From Pseudomonadota bacterium (lineage in GTDB: Bacteria; Desulfobacterota; Desulfovibrionia; Desulfovibrionales; Desulfovibrionaceae): DNA of 10,517 nucleotides. The stretch is taken from assembly GCA_023453335.1 (NCBI GenBank), contig JAEXTU010000099.1, positions 1 through 10,517 on the forward strand. Direction: 5' to 3'. Within the stretch, counting starts at the first letter, position 1; each line of letters starts with the position of its first letter. The position numbers were made by a program, and so were the translations under genes. Of this stretch, positions 1 to 6,458 are shown one piece after another. A model generated the notes under the pieces. That model was not told the origin of the DNA. It saw nothing but the letters and a program-made list of their open reading frames with translations, and searched no databases.

Positions 1-320
1 TCTCCAAGAAGCCCCACTCCTTCCGCGGGGTGCAGAAGATGGCCAAGGACCTCAAGCCCGACGAGCTCAAGGGCTGCTACGCCTGCCACACCACGGGCTA
101 CGGCAAGCCCGGCGGGTTCGTGGACGAGAAGTCCACCCCGGACCAGGCCCAGGTGGGCTGCGAGACCTGCCACGGCCCGGGCTCCACGCACGCCGAGGCC
201 GGCGACCGCAAGAGCATCACCCGCAAGCCCTCCCTGGAGTCCTGCACCCGCTGCCACAACGCCGAGCGGACCGGGGTGTTCAACTTCAAGCCGCTGCTCT
301 ATTCCGGCGCGCACAAGTAG
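1..320 (+). CDS. Multiheme c-type cytochrome, c554-like, C-terminal part (5' truncated by window)
   Basis: The reading frame is open from the window edge (codons start at base 3) to TAG at 318-320, so the N-terminus and signal peptide lie upstream. Three CXXCH heme c attachment motifs are visible: CYACH (75-89), CETCH (159-173) and CTRCH (243-257). The surroundings GYGKPGGF, CHGPGSTHA and the C-terminal SGAHK fit the cytochrome c554-like family, in which such extra histidines act as distal heme ligands. The protein is expected in the periplasm, as an electron carrier or redox partner. The first possible internal start, GTG at 30, is not needed because the frame continues upstream without a stop. 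The next gene starts 9 bp after the stop, so the two are probably cotranscribed. Heme attachment is certain from the motifs; total heme number and substrate are unknown. Confidence 0.88.
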   Translation, partial: SKKPHSFRGVQKMAKDLKPDELKGCYACHTTGYGKPGGFVDEKSTPDQAQVGCETCHGPGSTHAEAGDRKSITRKPSLESCTRCHNAERTGVFNFKPLLYSGAHK

Positions 321-329
321 GGGGGAGCC

Positions 330-2354
330 ATGTTCGAACTCGTGTCCCGCCGGCTCAACCTCAAGGTCGGCCTCATCGTGGCCGGCATCGCCCTGGCGGT
401 GTTCGCGGTGCAGGGCTTCATCACCGCGCAGGGCCAGCGCACGGCCATGATCGACCTCATGCTGGAGGGGGAGCGCAGCTCCGCCGAGCTGTTGCGCGCG
501 GCCATCGAGGGCCCCATGGTCAAGGGCGACGACGAGGGCACCCGCGCCCGCCTGGAGCAGGTGGCCAAGGACCACCCCGACACCCGCATCTACCTGACCA
601 ACTACAAGGGCGAGGTGACCTACTCCACGCACACCGGGGCCGAGGGCAAGGCCCTGGCCGCCCTGGAGCGCGACCCCAAGGTGCAGGCCGCCGCGGCCGC
701 CGGGCTCAAGGCCGCCAGCACCGCCGGCTTCGTGTACCGGGAGGGGGGCCGCGACCATTCGGCCTACCTGGTCTCCATCCCCAACGCCCCGGCCTGCCAC
801 CACTGCCACGGGGCCAGCGAGCCGCTGCTCGGCGAGATGCTGGTGACCTCGGACGTGTCCGCCACCATGGCCGGCATCGCCGGCCGCACCTGGGTCAACG
901 CCGGGGTGTCCCTGGCCGGGCTGGCCGCGCTCCTGGCCGGCATCCTCCTCTTCGTGCGCTCCTCGCTGCTCTCGCGCATCCAGGTCATCACCGGGGCCAG
1001 CGACGCGGTGACCAAGGGCGACTACAACAGCTCCTTCACCGTGCCCGGCCGGGACGAGCTGGCCACCCTGGCCGGCAACCTGCACGCCATGGTCGGGGAC
1101 CTCAAGAACCGGCTGGGCTTCGCCCAGGGCATCCTGGACGGCATGACCATGCCCTGCGTGGTGGTGGACACCGAGCTGCGCATGACCTTCCTGAACCAGG
1201 CGCTCGTGGACATCATGGAGGTGGGCGGCCGGCCGCAGGACCACCTGGGCGGCCGGGTGGACGAGTTCTTCTACGGCGAGCGGCGGGAGAACACCGCCAC
1301 CAACCGCGCCCTGACCACCCGCCAGCCGGTGGTGGGCTCCGAGCGCGAGATGCACACCCGCAAGGGCCAGGTGCGCATCGTGCGCATCGACTCCGCCCCG
1401 CTCCTGGACCTGGACGGCACCCTCATCGGGGCGTTCACCATCTACACCGACCTGACCGAGATCCGGTCCCAGCAGGCCCAGATCGCGGCCCAGAACCAGA
1501 AGATCGCCAAGGCCGCGGCCGCGGCCACCGGCATCGCCAACTCCGTGGCCTCGGCCGCGGACGAGCTGGCCGCCCAGATCGAGGAGTCCAGCCGCGGCAC
1601 CGACAACCAGCGCCAGCGCACCGCCGAGGCCGCCACCGCCATGGAGCAGATGAACGCCACCGTGCTGGACGTGGCCCGCAACTCCTCCACCGCCGCGGAG
1701 CTGGCCGAGCACGCCAAGCGCAAGGCCGGCGAGGGCCTGGCCCAGGTGGAGGCGGTGGTGGCCACCATCAACTCCCTGGGCGCGAGCTCCGAGGAGCTGG
1801 GCCGGGACATGGCCGAGCTGGGCCAGCAGGCCGAGGCCATCGGCCAGGTCATGAACGTGATCAGCGACATCGCGGACCAGACCAACCTGCTGGCGCTCAA
1901 CGCGGCCATCGAGGCGGCCCGGGCCGGCGAGGCCGGCCGCGGGTTCGCGGTGGTGGCCGACGAGGTGCGCAAGCTGGCCGAGAAGACCCAGACCGCCACC
2001 GCGGACGTGGCCCGCTCCATCGCCGCGGTGCAGGGCAGCGTGAAGAAGAGCGCGGCCAACGCCCAGGCCACCCTTGAGGCCATCTCCGAGAGCACCGGGC
2101 AGGTGCAGCGCTCCGGCGCCATCCTGCGCGAGATCACCGCCATGGTGGACCAGACCGCGGACCAGGTGCGGGCCATCGCCACGGCCAGCGAGGAGCAGTC
2201 CTCGGCCAGCGCGGAGATCAGCCAGACCACCGAGGACGTGTCCCGCATCGCCTCGGAGACCGCCGAGGCCATGAACCAGTCGGCCATGGCCGTCTCCGAC
2301 CTGGCCCGCCTGGCCCTGGAGCTCAACACCATCGGGGCGGAGATCAGCGGGTAG
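330..2354 (+). CDS. Methyl-accepting chemotaxis protein with periplasmic heme c sensor domain (DcrA-like)
   Basis: A 674-aa transmembrane chemoreceptor. Order: TM1 (about 13-33), a periplasmic sensor domain (34-188) with one CHHCH heme c motif at 156-160, TM2 (189-209), HAMP (210-262), a cytoplasmic PAS domain (about 264-380), and the MCP signalling coiled coil (about 400-660). The hairpin tip is near-canonical: ADQTNLLALNAAIEAARAGE at 515-534, then GRGFAVVADEVR, which binds CheA and CheW. ASEEQSSAS near 619-627 resembles a methylation site. No C-terminal CheR-binding pentapeptide is present. Heme-bearing receptors such as DcrA of Desulfovibrio vulgaris are known sensors of oxygen or redox potential; by analogy this one should steer swimming along a redox gradient. 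ATG at 330 follows a GGGGGAG ribosome site at 321-327. The second, cytoplasmic PAS may add another input. The ligand is inferred; the family is certain. Confidence 0.95.
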   Translation: MFELVSRRLNLKVGLIVAGIALAVFAVQGFITAQGQRTAMIDLMLEGERSSAELLRAAIEGPMVKGDDEGTRARLEQVAKDHPDTRIYLTNYKGEVTYSTHTGAEGKALAALERDPKVQAAAAAGLKAASTAGFVYREGGRDHSAYLVSIPNAPACHHCHGASEPLLGEMLVTSDVSATMAGIAGRTWVNAGVSLAGLAALLAGILLFVRSSLLSRIQVITGASDAVTKGDYNSSFTVPGRDELATLAGNLHAMVGDLKNRLGFAQGILDGMTMPCVVVDTELRMTFLNQALVDIMEVGGRPQDHLGGRVDEFFYGERRENTATNRALTTRQPVVGSEREMHTRKGQVRIVRIDSAPLLDLDGTLIGAFTIYTDLTEIRSQQAQIAAQNQKIAKAAAAATGIANSVASAADELAAQIEESSRGTDNQRQRTAEAATAMEQMNATVLDVARNSSTAAELAEHAKRKAGEGLAQVEAVVATINSLGASSEELGRDMAELGQQAEAIGQVMNVISDIADQTNLLALNAAIEAARAGEAGRGFAVVADEVRKLAEKTQTATADVARSIAAVQGSVKKSAANAQATLEAISESTGQVQRSGAILREITAMVDQTADQVRAIATASEEQSSASAEISQTTEDVSRIASETAEAMNQSAMAVSDLARLALELNTIGAEISG

Positions 2355-2369
2355 GGGGGGCCGCCCCTA
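2352..2369. other. Stop-to-stop inverted repeat between converging genes
   Basis: TAGGGG (2352-2357) and CCCCTA (2364-2369) form a 6-bp inverted repeat with a 6-base GC loop. Its outermost bases are the TAG stop of the chemoreceptor on the plus strand and the TAG stop of the MarR gene on the minus strand, so the whole 12-bp intergenic gap is the loop plus part of the stem. No T tract follows on either side, so it is at best a weak bidirectional terminator. Confidence 0.35.
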
Positions 2370-2813
2370 GAAGCCCTGGTTCAGCTTGGCCAGGATGGCG
2401 CGCAGCAGGGCGGCCTCCGGCTCGGAGAGGGCGGCGGCCAGTTCCGCCGTGAGCCCCAGGTGCAGGGCGTGGTGCTCCTGGTGCAGCACCCGGCCCCGGT
2501 CGGTCAGGCCCACCAGGATGGAGCGCCGGTCCGAGGCGTGCGGCGCGCGCGCGATGAGCCCGCGCTGCTCCAGGCGGTCCACGTTCATGGTCAGGGTGCC
2601 GGTGGTCACGCCCATCCTGGCGGCCAGGTCCTTCATGCGCAGCGGGCCGCAGCAGCCCAGCGCCTCCAGGGTGTGCATCTGGGGCAGGGTCAGCCCGCTG
2701 TCGCGCACCACGTCGTGCTCCCAGGAGGACAGCCGCTCGTAGAACTCTATGAGCAGCGCGCTCAACTCCTCGATTTCGCGCCTGGCCCCCTCCGCCATCC
2801 CGTGCGTCAGCAT
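2367..2813 (-). CDS. MarR-family transcriptional regulator, downstream of and overlapping dmeF
   Basis: A 148-aa winged-helix repressor of typical MarR length. An N-terminal dimer helix (about 10-37) leads to the winged helix-turn-helix: LTLPQMHTLEAL (41-52), RMKDLAARMGVTTGTLTMNV (59-78) with the recognition helix near 70-82, and the wing with the family hallmark DRRSILVGLT (95-104). C-terminal helices complete the dimer interface. ATG at 2813 sits inside the end of dmeF (ATGCTGA, sharing 2807-2813), so translation is probably coupled. A GGAGG lies 13 bases upstream, further than usual, and a second ATG at 2798 is possible; larger N-terminal extensions into dmeF lack MarR character. C54-C55 and a histidine cluster (H111, H114, H115, H118) are candidate metal ligands, consistent with control of a metal exporter, though this is inference. 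It likely represses its own operon through the dyad at 3729-3765. Confidence 0.92.
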   Translation of the reverse strand: MLTHGMAEGARREIEELSALLIEFYERLSSWEHDVVRDSGLTLPQMHTLEALGCCGPLRMKDLAARMGVTTGTLTMNVDRLEQRGLIARAPHASDRRSILVGLTDRGRVLHQEHHALHLGLTAELAAALSEPEAALLRAILAKLNQGF

Positions 2814-3730
2814 CGCCCGCCCCGCACCTCCACGGTGAGGCGGCTCAGGCCCTCCACCCCGGCCAGGCGCGCCCGGAAGTGCTCCGGCCCGCGGGCGGCG
2901 GCGTCCTCGATGACCAGGCAGGCGGCCAGGTCGCGCGCGCCCACCAGCCACACGGCGATATCCGCCACCCGGGCCCGGGGGTCGTCCTCCACCCGGCGGC
3001 AGATGCGCGCGGCCGGGCCGCCGGGGCCCATGCGGTCCAGCAGGATGGCCGCGGTCTCCCGGATGAGCCCGGCGGCCCAGCGGCTGATGACCGCCGCGCC
3101 CACCACCCCCATCACCGGGTCCAGCCAGGCCAGGCCCAGGTAGCGGCCGCCCAGGAGCGCCGCGATGGCCAGCACGGAGGTGAGGGCGTCGGCCAGCACG
3201 TGCATGTACGCGGCCTTGAGGTTGTGGTCGTGGTCGTGGGACTCGTGGGAGTCGCGCAGCAGCCAGGCGCTGGCCAGGTTCACCGCCAGCCCCAGCGCGG
3301 CCACCAGGGTGGCCTGGCCGAAGGCGATGGGCACGGGGGAGAAGAGGCGGGAGCAGGACTCCACGGCCATGTAGAGGGCCACGATGAGCAGGCCCACGGC
3401 GCTGGCGAATCCCGCCAGCGCATTGACCTTGCCGGTGCCGAACACGAAATCCGGGTTGCCGGCGTTGCGGCGGGCGAAGGCGTAGGCGAACCAGGCGATG
3501 CCCAGGGCCCCGGCGTGGCTGGCCATGTGCCAGCCGTCGGCCAACAGCGCCATGGAGCCGTAGAGCCAGCCCGCCAGGATCTCCGCGGCCATGGTGGCCA
3601 GGGTCAGCAGGAAGACCAGCCGAGCCCCCCGCTCCCCGTGGCGGGCGTGGGGGGGGCGATGGCGGCCGTGCCCGCGGTCATGGTCGTGGTCATGGTCGTG
3701 GGAATGGACATGGTCGTGGGCAAGGGACAT
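2807..3730 (-). CDS. dmeF: Cation diffusion facilitator, DmeF-type Co(II)/Ni(II) efflux transporter
   Basis: A 307-aa inner-membrane exporter that would swap cytoplasmic divalent metal for protons. The N-terminus is a metal-binding tail with eleven histidines in residues 5-31. TM helices follow from about 38. The transport site pairs H68-x3-H72 in TM2 (WHMASHAG) with H177-x3-D181 in TM5 (HVLADA). A second histidine-rich stretch, HESHDHDH (162-169), lies in the loop before TM5. DADGWHxxxHA-type TM2, FGTGKVNALAGFASA, FSPVPI, HNLKAAYMHVLADALTSVLAI and the LTVEV...C ending are DmeF hallmarks, whereas zinc exporters usually carry HxxxD in TM2. I chose ATG at 3730 because TTTGAGGA gives GAGGA 7 bases upstream; a TTG ten codons earlier lies inside the operator. 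In other bacteria dmeF is usually paired with a CsoR/RcnR-type DmeR; here a MarR gene takes that place. Metal specificity (Co/Ni versus Zn) is inferred from family resemblance. Confidence 0.9.
   Translation of the reverse strand: MSLAHDHVHSHDHDHDHDRGHGRHRPPHARHGERGARLVFLLTLATMAAEILAGWLYGSMALLADGWHMASHAGALGIAWFAYAFARRNAGNPDFVFGTGKVNALAGFASAVGLLIVALYMAVESCSRLFSPVPIAFGQATLVAALGLAVNLASAWLLRDSHESHDHDHNLKAAYMHVLADALTSVLAIAALLGGRYLGLAWLDPVMGVVGAAVISRWAAGLIRETAAILLDRMGPGGPAARICRRVEDDPRARVADIAVWLVGARDLAACLVIEDAAARGPEHFRARLAGVEGLSRLTVEVRGGRC
3679..3720 (-). repeat. Short tandem repeat encoding the His-Asp tail of DmeF
   Basis: The 12-mer CATGGTCGTGGT or a one-base variant occurs at 3679-3690, 3691-3702 and 3709-3720 (plus-strand reading). 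In the minus-strand frame it encodes alternating His and Asp residues of the DmeF metal-binding tail. Such a tract can gain or lose units by slippage in multiples of three, changing tail length without a frameshift. Confidence 0.7.
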
Positions 3731-3765
3731 TGTTTGTTCCTCAAATTGTTTGATGAACAAACAAT
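3729..3765. promoter_or_regulatory. Nested 37-bp palindromic operator over the dmeF start
   Basis: ATTGTTTGTTC (3729-3739) and GAACAAACAAT (3755-3765) are perfect 11-bp inverted arms. Inside them TCAAA (3741-3745) and TTTGA (3749-3753) form a second dyad about the same centre (3747); only positions 3740/3754 and the central bases break symmetry. The element can also be read as two mirrored TTTG-N5-CAAA sites (3733-3745 and 3749-3761), each of a size suited to one MarR dimer. It overlaps the -10, the likely transcription start, the ribosome site and the first bases of the dmeF ATG, so bound protein would block both polymerase and ribosome access. The MarR protein of the same operon is the obvious candidate ligand (inference). 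Confidence 0.85.
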
Positions 3766-3789
3766 ATACGCGGAGCGCCGGTGCGTCAA
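3761..3789 (-). promoter_or_regulatory. Sigma70-type promoter of dmeF-marR
   Basis: On the minus strand TTGACG (3789-3784) is a strong -35 match. A -10 of TATTGT (3766-3761) follows at 17 bp, or TATATT (3768-3763) at 15 bp. The -10 lies within the outer arm of the palindromic operator, the usual arrangement for repression. Confidence 0.65.
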
Positions 3790-3791
3790 GC

Positions 3792-3817
3792 GGTCCCGCG
3801 GGCGGCGCGGAAAGACC
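3792..3817 (-). terminator. GC-rich stem-loop between the kinase gene and the dmeF promoter
   Basis: GGTC-CCGCG (3792-3800), a five-base loop (3801-3805), CGCGG (3806-3810), a three-base AAA bulge and GACC (3814-3817) form a 9-bp interrupted stem. It lies just after the histidine kinase stop at 3831 and just before the dmeF -35, where a terminator would insulate the two units. No U tract follows, so it is not a classical intrinsic terminator. Confidence 0.4.
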
Positions 3818-3830
3818 GGCTCCGGAAGGC

Positions 3831-6158
3831 TCAGGCGTCCAGGGGGAGCCGGACCGTGACCGTGGTGCCCTCGGCGTCCGAGGTGGCCATGGCGATGTCG
3901 CCGCCCACGGCCCGGACCATGAGCGCCGCGCTGTAGGTGCCCAGGCCGGTGCCGCCCGGCTTCCCGGCGGTGGCGAACCTGTCGAAGAAGCGGTCCCGGA
4001 CCTCGGCGGGCACGGGCCGGCTGTTGGACACCGCGATGACGTAGGACCGCCCCTGCACGGACAGGTCGATCCCCACCGGGGACCCGGGGTCGCTGGCCTC
4101 CAGGGCGTTGCGCAAGAGGTTCATGAGCACCATGTCCAGGAGCAGGGGGTCGGTCCTGAGCGCGGTCCCCGGGCCCAGGCCGGTGGCGTCCCGGATGCGG
4201 AACCTCCCGGGATCGGCGTCCATGATGGTGCACAGGAGCGCGGCGCTTTCCTGGGCCAGCTGGGCCGGGTCGCAGGCGCGGGGCGCGAAGCGGTAGATCC
4301 CGCTCTCGATCTTGTACAGCTCCAGGGACGCGTTGATCTGGTGCAGCATGCGCCGCCCGGAGGCCGACACCAGTTCGAGCAGGGACCGCTGCTCCGCGGT
4401 CAGGTTGGCGTCGTCCAGGAGCAGGCGCGGGATGCTGATGACCCCGGCGAGCGGGGTCTTGAGGTCGTGCCGGATGATGCGCTCCACGTCCTCGCGGAAC
4501 TGCTCGGCCTGCCGCTTCTCGGTGATGTCCTCCACGATGCCGATGACGTAAGACAGCTCCCCCGAACCGTCGTGCACCGGGGCCGCGGTCCGGTTGGCCC
4601 ACACCAGGGACCCGTCCTTGCGGATGTAGCGCTTCTGGGACGTCACCGGGCCCCCTCGCCCGGCGAACAGCGCCTGGAGGCGCTCCCGTTCCGCCTCCAG
4701 GTCCTCCGGGTAGGTGAGGTCCCGGATGTCCAGGCCCGTGAGCTCCTCCCGGGCGTAGCCCACGATGTCGCACATCTTCCGGTTCACGTACTGGAACCGG
4801 CCGTCCCGGCCGGCCTGGAAGATGCCCACCGGCGCCTGGTCGAAGATGCGGCGCAGCCGCTCCTCGCTCACCTGCAGGGCGAACTCCGCCTGCTTGCGCG
4901 CGGTGATGTCCTGGTGGGTGCCGAGCATGAGCAGGGGCTCGCCGCCGGCGGTCCGGCTGACCACCCGGCCCCGGTCGTGCACCCAGGCCCAGTGGCCGTC
5001 CCGGTGCCGCATCCGGCACTCGCAGTCGTAGTAGGGCAGCTCGCCGGAGAAGTGCCGCCGCAGCTGCTCGCTGGAGGCCGCGATGTCGTCGGGATGGGCC
5101 AGGTCGATCCAGGTCTGGATGCTGACCGGGGCCAGTTCGGCGAGGGAGTACCCCACGATCTGGGCCCACTTCTCGTTGAACACGGTTTCCCCGGTGGCGA
5201 CGTTCCACTCCCAGGTCCCCACGTTGGTCCCCTCGATGATGCCGGCCAGCCGCACCTGCTCCTGCCGCAGGGCGGCCTCCGCCGCCCGGCGCTCCGCGAA
5301 TGCGGCAAAGAGGAAATAGCCCGCGGCCGCGACGCTTCCCACGAACACCTGGACCATGAGCAGCTGATCCGTGGGGTCCACGCTGCCCGGGAACAGGGCC
5401 GTCGCCCCCAGCCGGCTGTGCAGCACCGCGATGGCCGCCAGCAGGGCCAGGGCCAGGGTGAGCGTGCGCAGGCCCAGGCGCAGGGCCGGCCAGGCGAGCA
5501 GGGCCACCAGGAGGTAGGGCTGGGGCGTGAAGAGGGTGCTCGGCGACTGGGGCGCGAGGGAGGCCAGGGAGTCGTACGTCCAGAGGGCCAGGAAGGCCGC
5601 GGACTCGGCCCAGCGCGGGGAAACGAGCCGGGCGTCCCCGTTCCGCGGGCCGAGCCAGGCCACGAGGAGCGGGGCCACCAGGAACATGCCCAGCCCGTCG
5701 GCCACGTACCAGGTTTCCCAGAATTCCCAGAAGGGCGAGAGCCCGGCCAGGGCCGCGGTGCCCGCCCCGGCCAGGGCGGTGGCCGCGTTCACGCCCAGGG
5801 CGGCCAGGAGCAGGGCCAGGACCTCCCGGGTGCGGGCGAACCGCACCCCCCCGCCGCACAGGCGGGTCATGAGCCAGGCGCTCCCCAGGGACTCCAGGAC
5901 GTTGGCGGCCATGAACCCCAGGCTGTTGACCAGGGGGCGGCCCGAGACCAGGTTGGCCAGGTTGCCGGCCAGGAAGATGGCCAGCGCGATGCCGGGCCAG
6001 AGCCGGCGGGGGCTGAGCAGCAGGGCGGCCAGGCCGATGCCCGCCGCCGGCCACACCGCGGTCAGGACGGACTCCGCGTCCGGGAAGAACAGCGCGGCCT
6101 TGTTGGCGAGGAAATAGGCCGCGCCGATGGCGAGCAGCCGCAGTGCGCCCTTCGCCAT
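3831..6158 (-). CDS. MASE1-PAS-PAS sensor histidine kinase (orphan)
   Basis: A 775-aa inner-membrane kinase. Residues 1-290 form a multi-helix MASE1-like membrane sensor (VWPAAGIGLAALLL, FLAGNLANL, GFMAANVLESL, EFWETWYVADGLGMFLVAPL). PAS1 (about 301-423) ends in GTHQDITARKQAE and PAS2 (about 430-551) in GIVEDITEKRQAE, both typical PAC ends. The dimerisation helix carries the phospho-accepting H564 in IIRHDLKTPLAGV. The ATPase domain has N box N684 (LLRNALEAS) and G2 GGTGLG (735-740) followed by TYSA. The G1 box, normally DxGxG, reads SNSRPVP (711-717), lacking both Asp and Gly. ATG at 6158 has AGGA 7 bases upstream. An in-frame TTG at 6281 would add 41 residues encoded by AT-rich, dyad-containing DNA, so I take that as leader. 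No receiver domain or response regulator lies nearby, so its output partner and signal are unknown. Confidence 0.92.
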   Translation of the reverse strand: MAKGALRLLAIGAAYFLANKAALFFPDAESVLTAVWPAAGIGLAALLLSPRRLWPGIALAIFLAGNLANLVSGRPLVNSLGFMAANVLESLGSAWLMTRLCGGGVRFARTREVLALLLAALGVNAATALAGAGTAALAGLSPFWEFWETWYVADGLGMFLVAPLLVAWLGPRNGDARLVSPRWAESAAFLALWTYDSLASLAPQSPSTLFTPQPYLLVALLAWPALRLGLRTLTLALALLAAIAVLHSRLGATALFPGSVDPTDQLLMVQVFVGSVAAAGYFLFAAFAERRAAEAALRQEQVRLAGIIEGTNVGTWEWNVATGETVFNEKWAQIVGYSLAELAPVSIQTWIDLAHPDDIAASSEQLRRHFSGELPYYDCECRMRHRDGHWAWVHDRGRVVSRTAGGEPLLMLGTHQDITARKQAEFALQVSEERLRRIFDQAPVGIFQAGRDGRFQYVNRKMCDIVGYAREELTGLDIRDLTYPEDLEAERERLQALFAGRGGPVTSQKRYIRKDGSLVWANRTAAPVHDGSGELSYVIGIVEDITEKRQAEQFREDVERIIRHDLKTPLAGVISIPRLLLDDANLTAEQRSLLELVSASGRRMLHQINASLELYKIESGIYRFAPRACDPAQLAQESAALLCTIMDADPGRFRIRDATGLGPGTALRTDPLLLDMVLMNLLRNALEASDPGSPVGIDLSVQGRSYVIAVSNSRPVPAEVRDRFFDRFATAGKPGGTGLGTYSAALMVRAVGGDIAMATSDAEGTTVTVRLPLDA

Positions 6159-6194
6159 CCCTCGTTCCTGGTGCCGGTCGGTCATGTCCGGATG

Positions 6195-6213
6195 TGGCGC
6201 CTGATATGCGCCA
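6195..6213. promoter_or_regulatory. Inverted repeat upstream of the kinase start
   Basis: TGGCGC (6195-6200) and GCGCCA (6208-6213) are perfect 6-bp arms around a 7-base spacer. They lie 37-55 bp before the kinase ATG on the minus strand and could be an operator or a leader hairpin. Confidence 0.45.
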
Positions 6214-6230
6214 GTCTTTAAATATTCATT

Positions 6231-6263
6231 CAGTTCCGTATCTAAAGCAATACGCGGGAACTG
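6231..6263. promoter_or_regulatory. Interrupted inverted repeat in the kinase leader
   Basis: CAGTTCC-GTAT (6231-6241) pairs with ATAC (6250-6253) and GGAACTG (6257-6263), an 11-bp inverted repeat with a GCG bulge and an 8-base loop. It falls in the AT-rich leader of the minus-strand kinase and may be an operator or an RNA hairpin. It argues that this stretch is regulatory rather than an N-terminal coding extension. Confidence 0.5.
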
Positions 6264-6415
6264 CATAGAAAGGCAAGACAAATGTGTCTGCTCCGTTCAA
6301 AGGGTCGCGTCCCGCCCGTCCGGGCGAAGTTCCTTGGCGGGGCGGGGGGATCGCCTGGGATGCCCCGGGGAAAGGCCGGCCTACCGGCGCGGTTTCCTAA
6401 GAAAATCAGCGCAAG

Positions 6416-6444
6416 TTGACGACTAAAACCGGTTGATTTACCTA
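6416..6444 (+). promoter_or_regulatory. Possible promoter of the binding-protein/kinase operon
   Basis: TTGACG (6416-6421) is a good -35. The best spaced -10, TACCTA (6439-6444, 17-bp spacer), is a poor match, as often seen for activator-dependent promoters. The perfect 8-bp palindrome AACCGGTT (6427-6434) lies within the spacer and could bind a regulator. Confidence 0.35.
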
Positions 6445-6458
6445 TGCACAATGGGAAG

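Noticed and set aside
2074..2274. Small plus-strand frame within the chemoreceptor gene
   Set aside because: Arg/Pro/Ser-rich shadow of the signalling-domain coding sequence.
2814..2951. Longer start for the MarR gene inside dmeF
   Set aside because: The added residues are low-complexity and not MarR-like; the ATGCTGA overlap gives a normal-length protein.
3679..3720. CRISPR-like or intergenic tandem repeat
   Set aside because: The repeats are in frame and encode the His-Asp tail of DmeF; no spacers are present.
3731..3760. TTG start ten codons upstream for dmeF
   Set aside because: It lies within the palindromic operator and likely upstream of the transcript start; ATG 3730 has a GAGGA ribosome site.
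3591..6221. Very long plus-strand open frame antisense to the MASE1 kinase and the dmeF start
   Set aside because: Its predicted protein is low-complexity Gly/Pro/Arg/Ala/Gln-rich with no domain, while the opposite strand encodes a kinase with clear motifs. It is a product of high GC.
6159..6281. 41-residue N-terminal extension of the MASE1 kinase from a TTG codon
   Set aside because: It is AT-rich, contains two dyads and lacks a ribosome site at the TTG; ATG 6158 has a well-placed AGGA.
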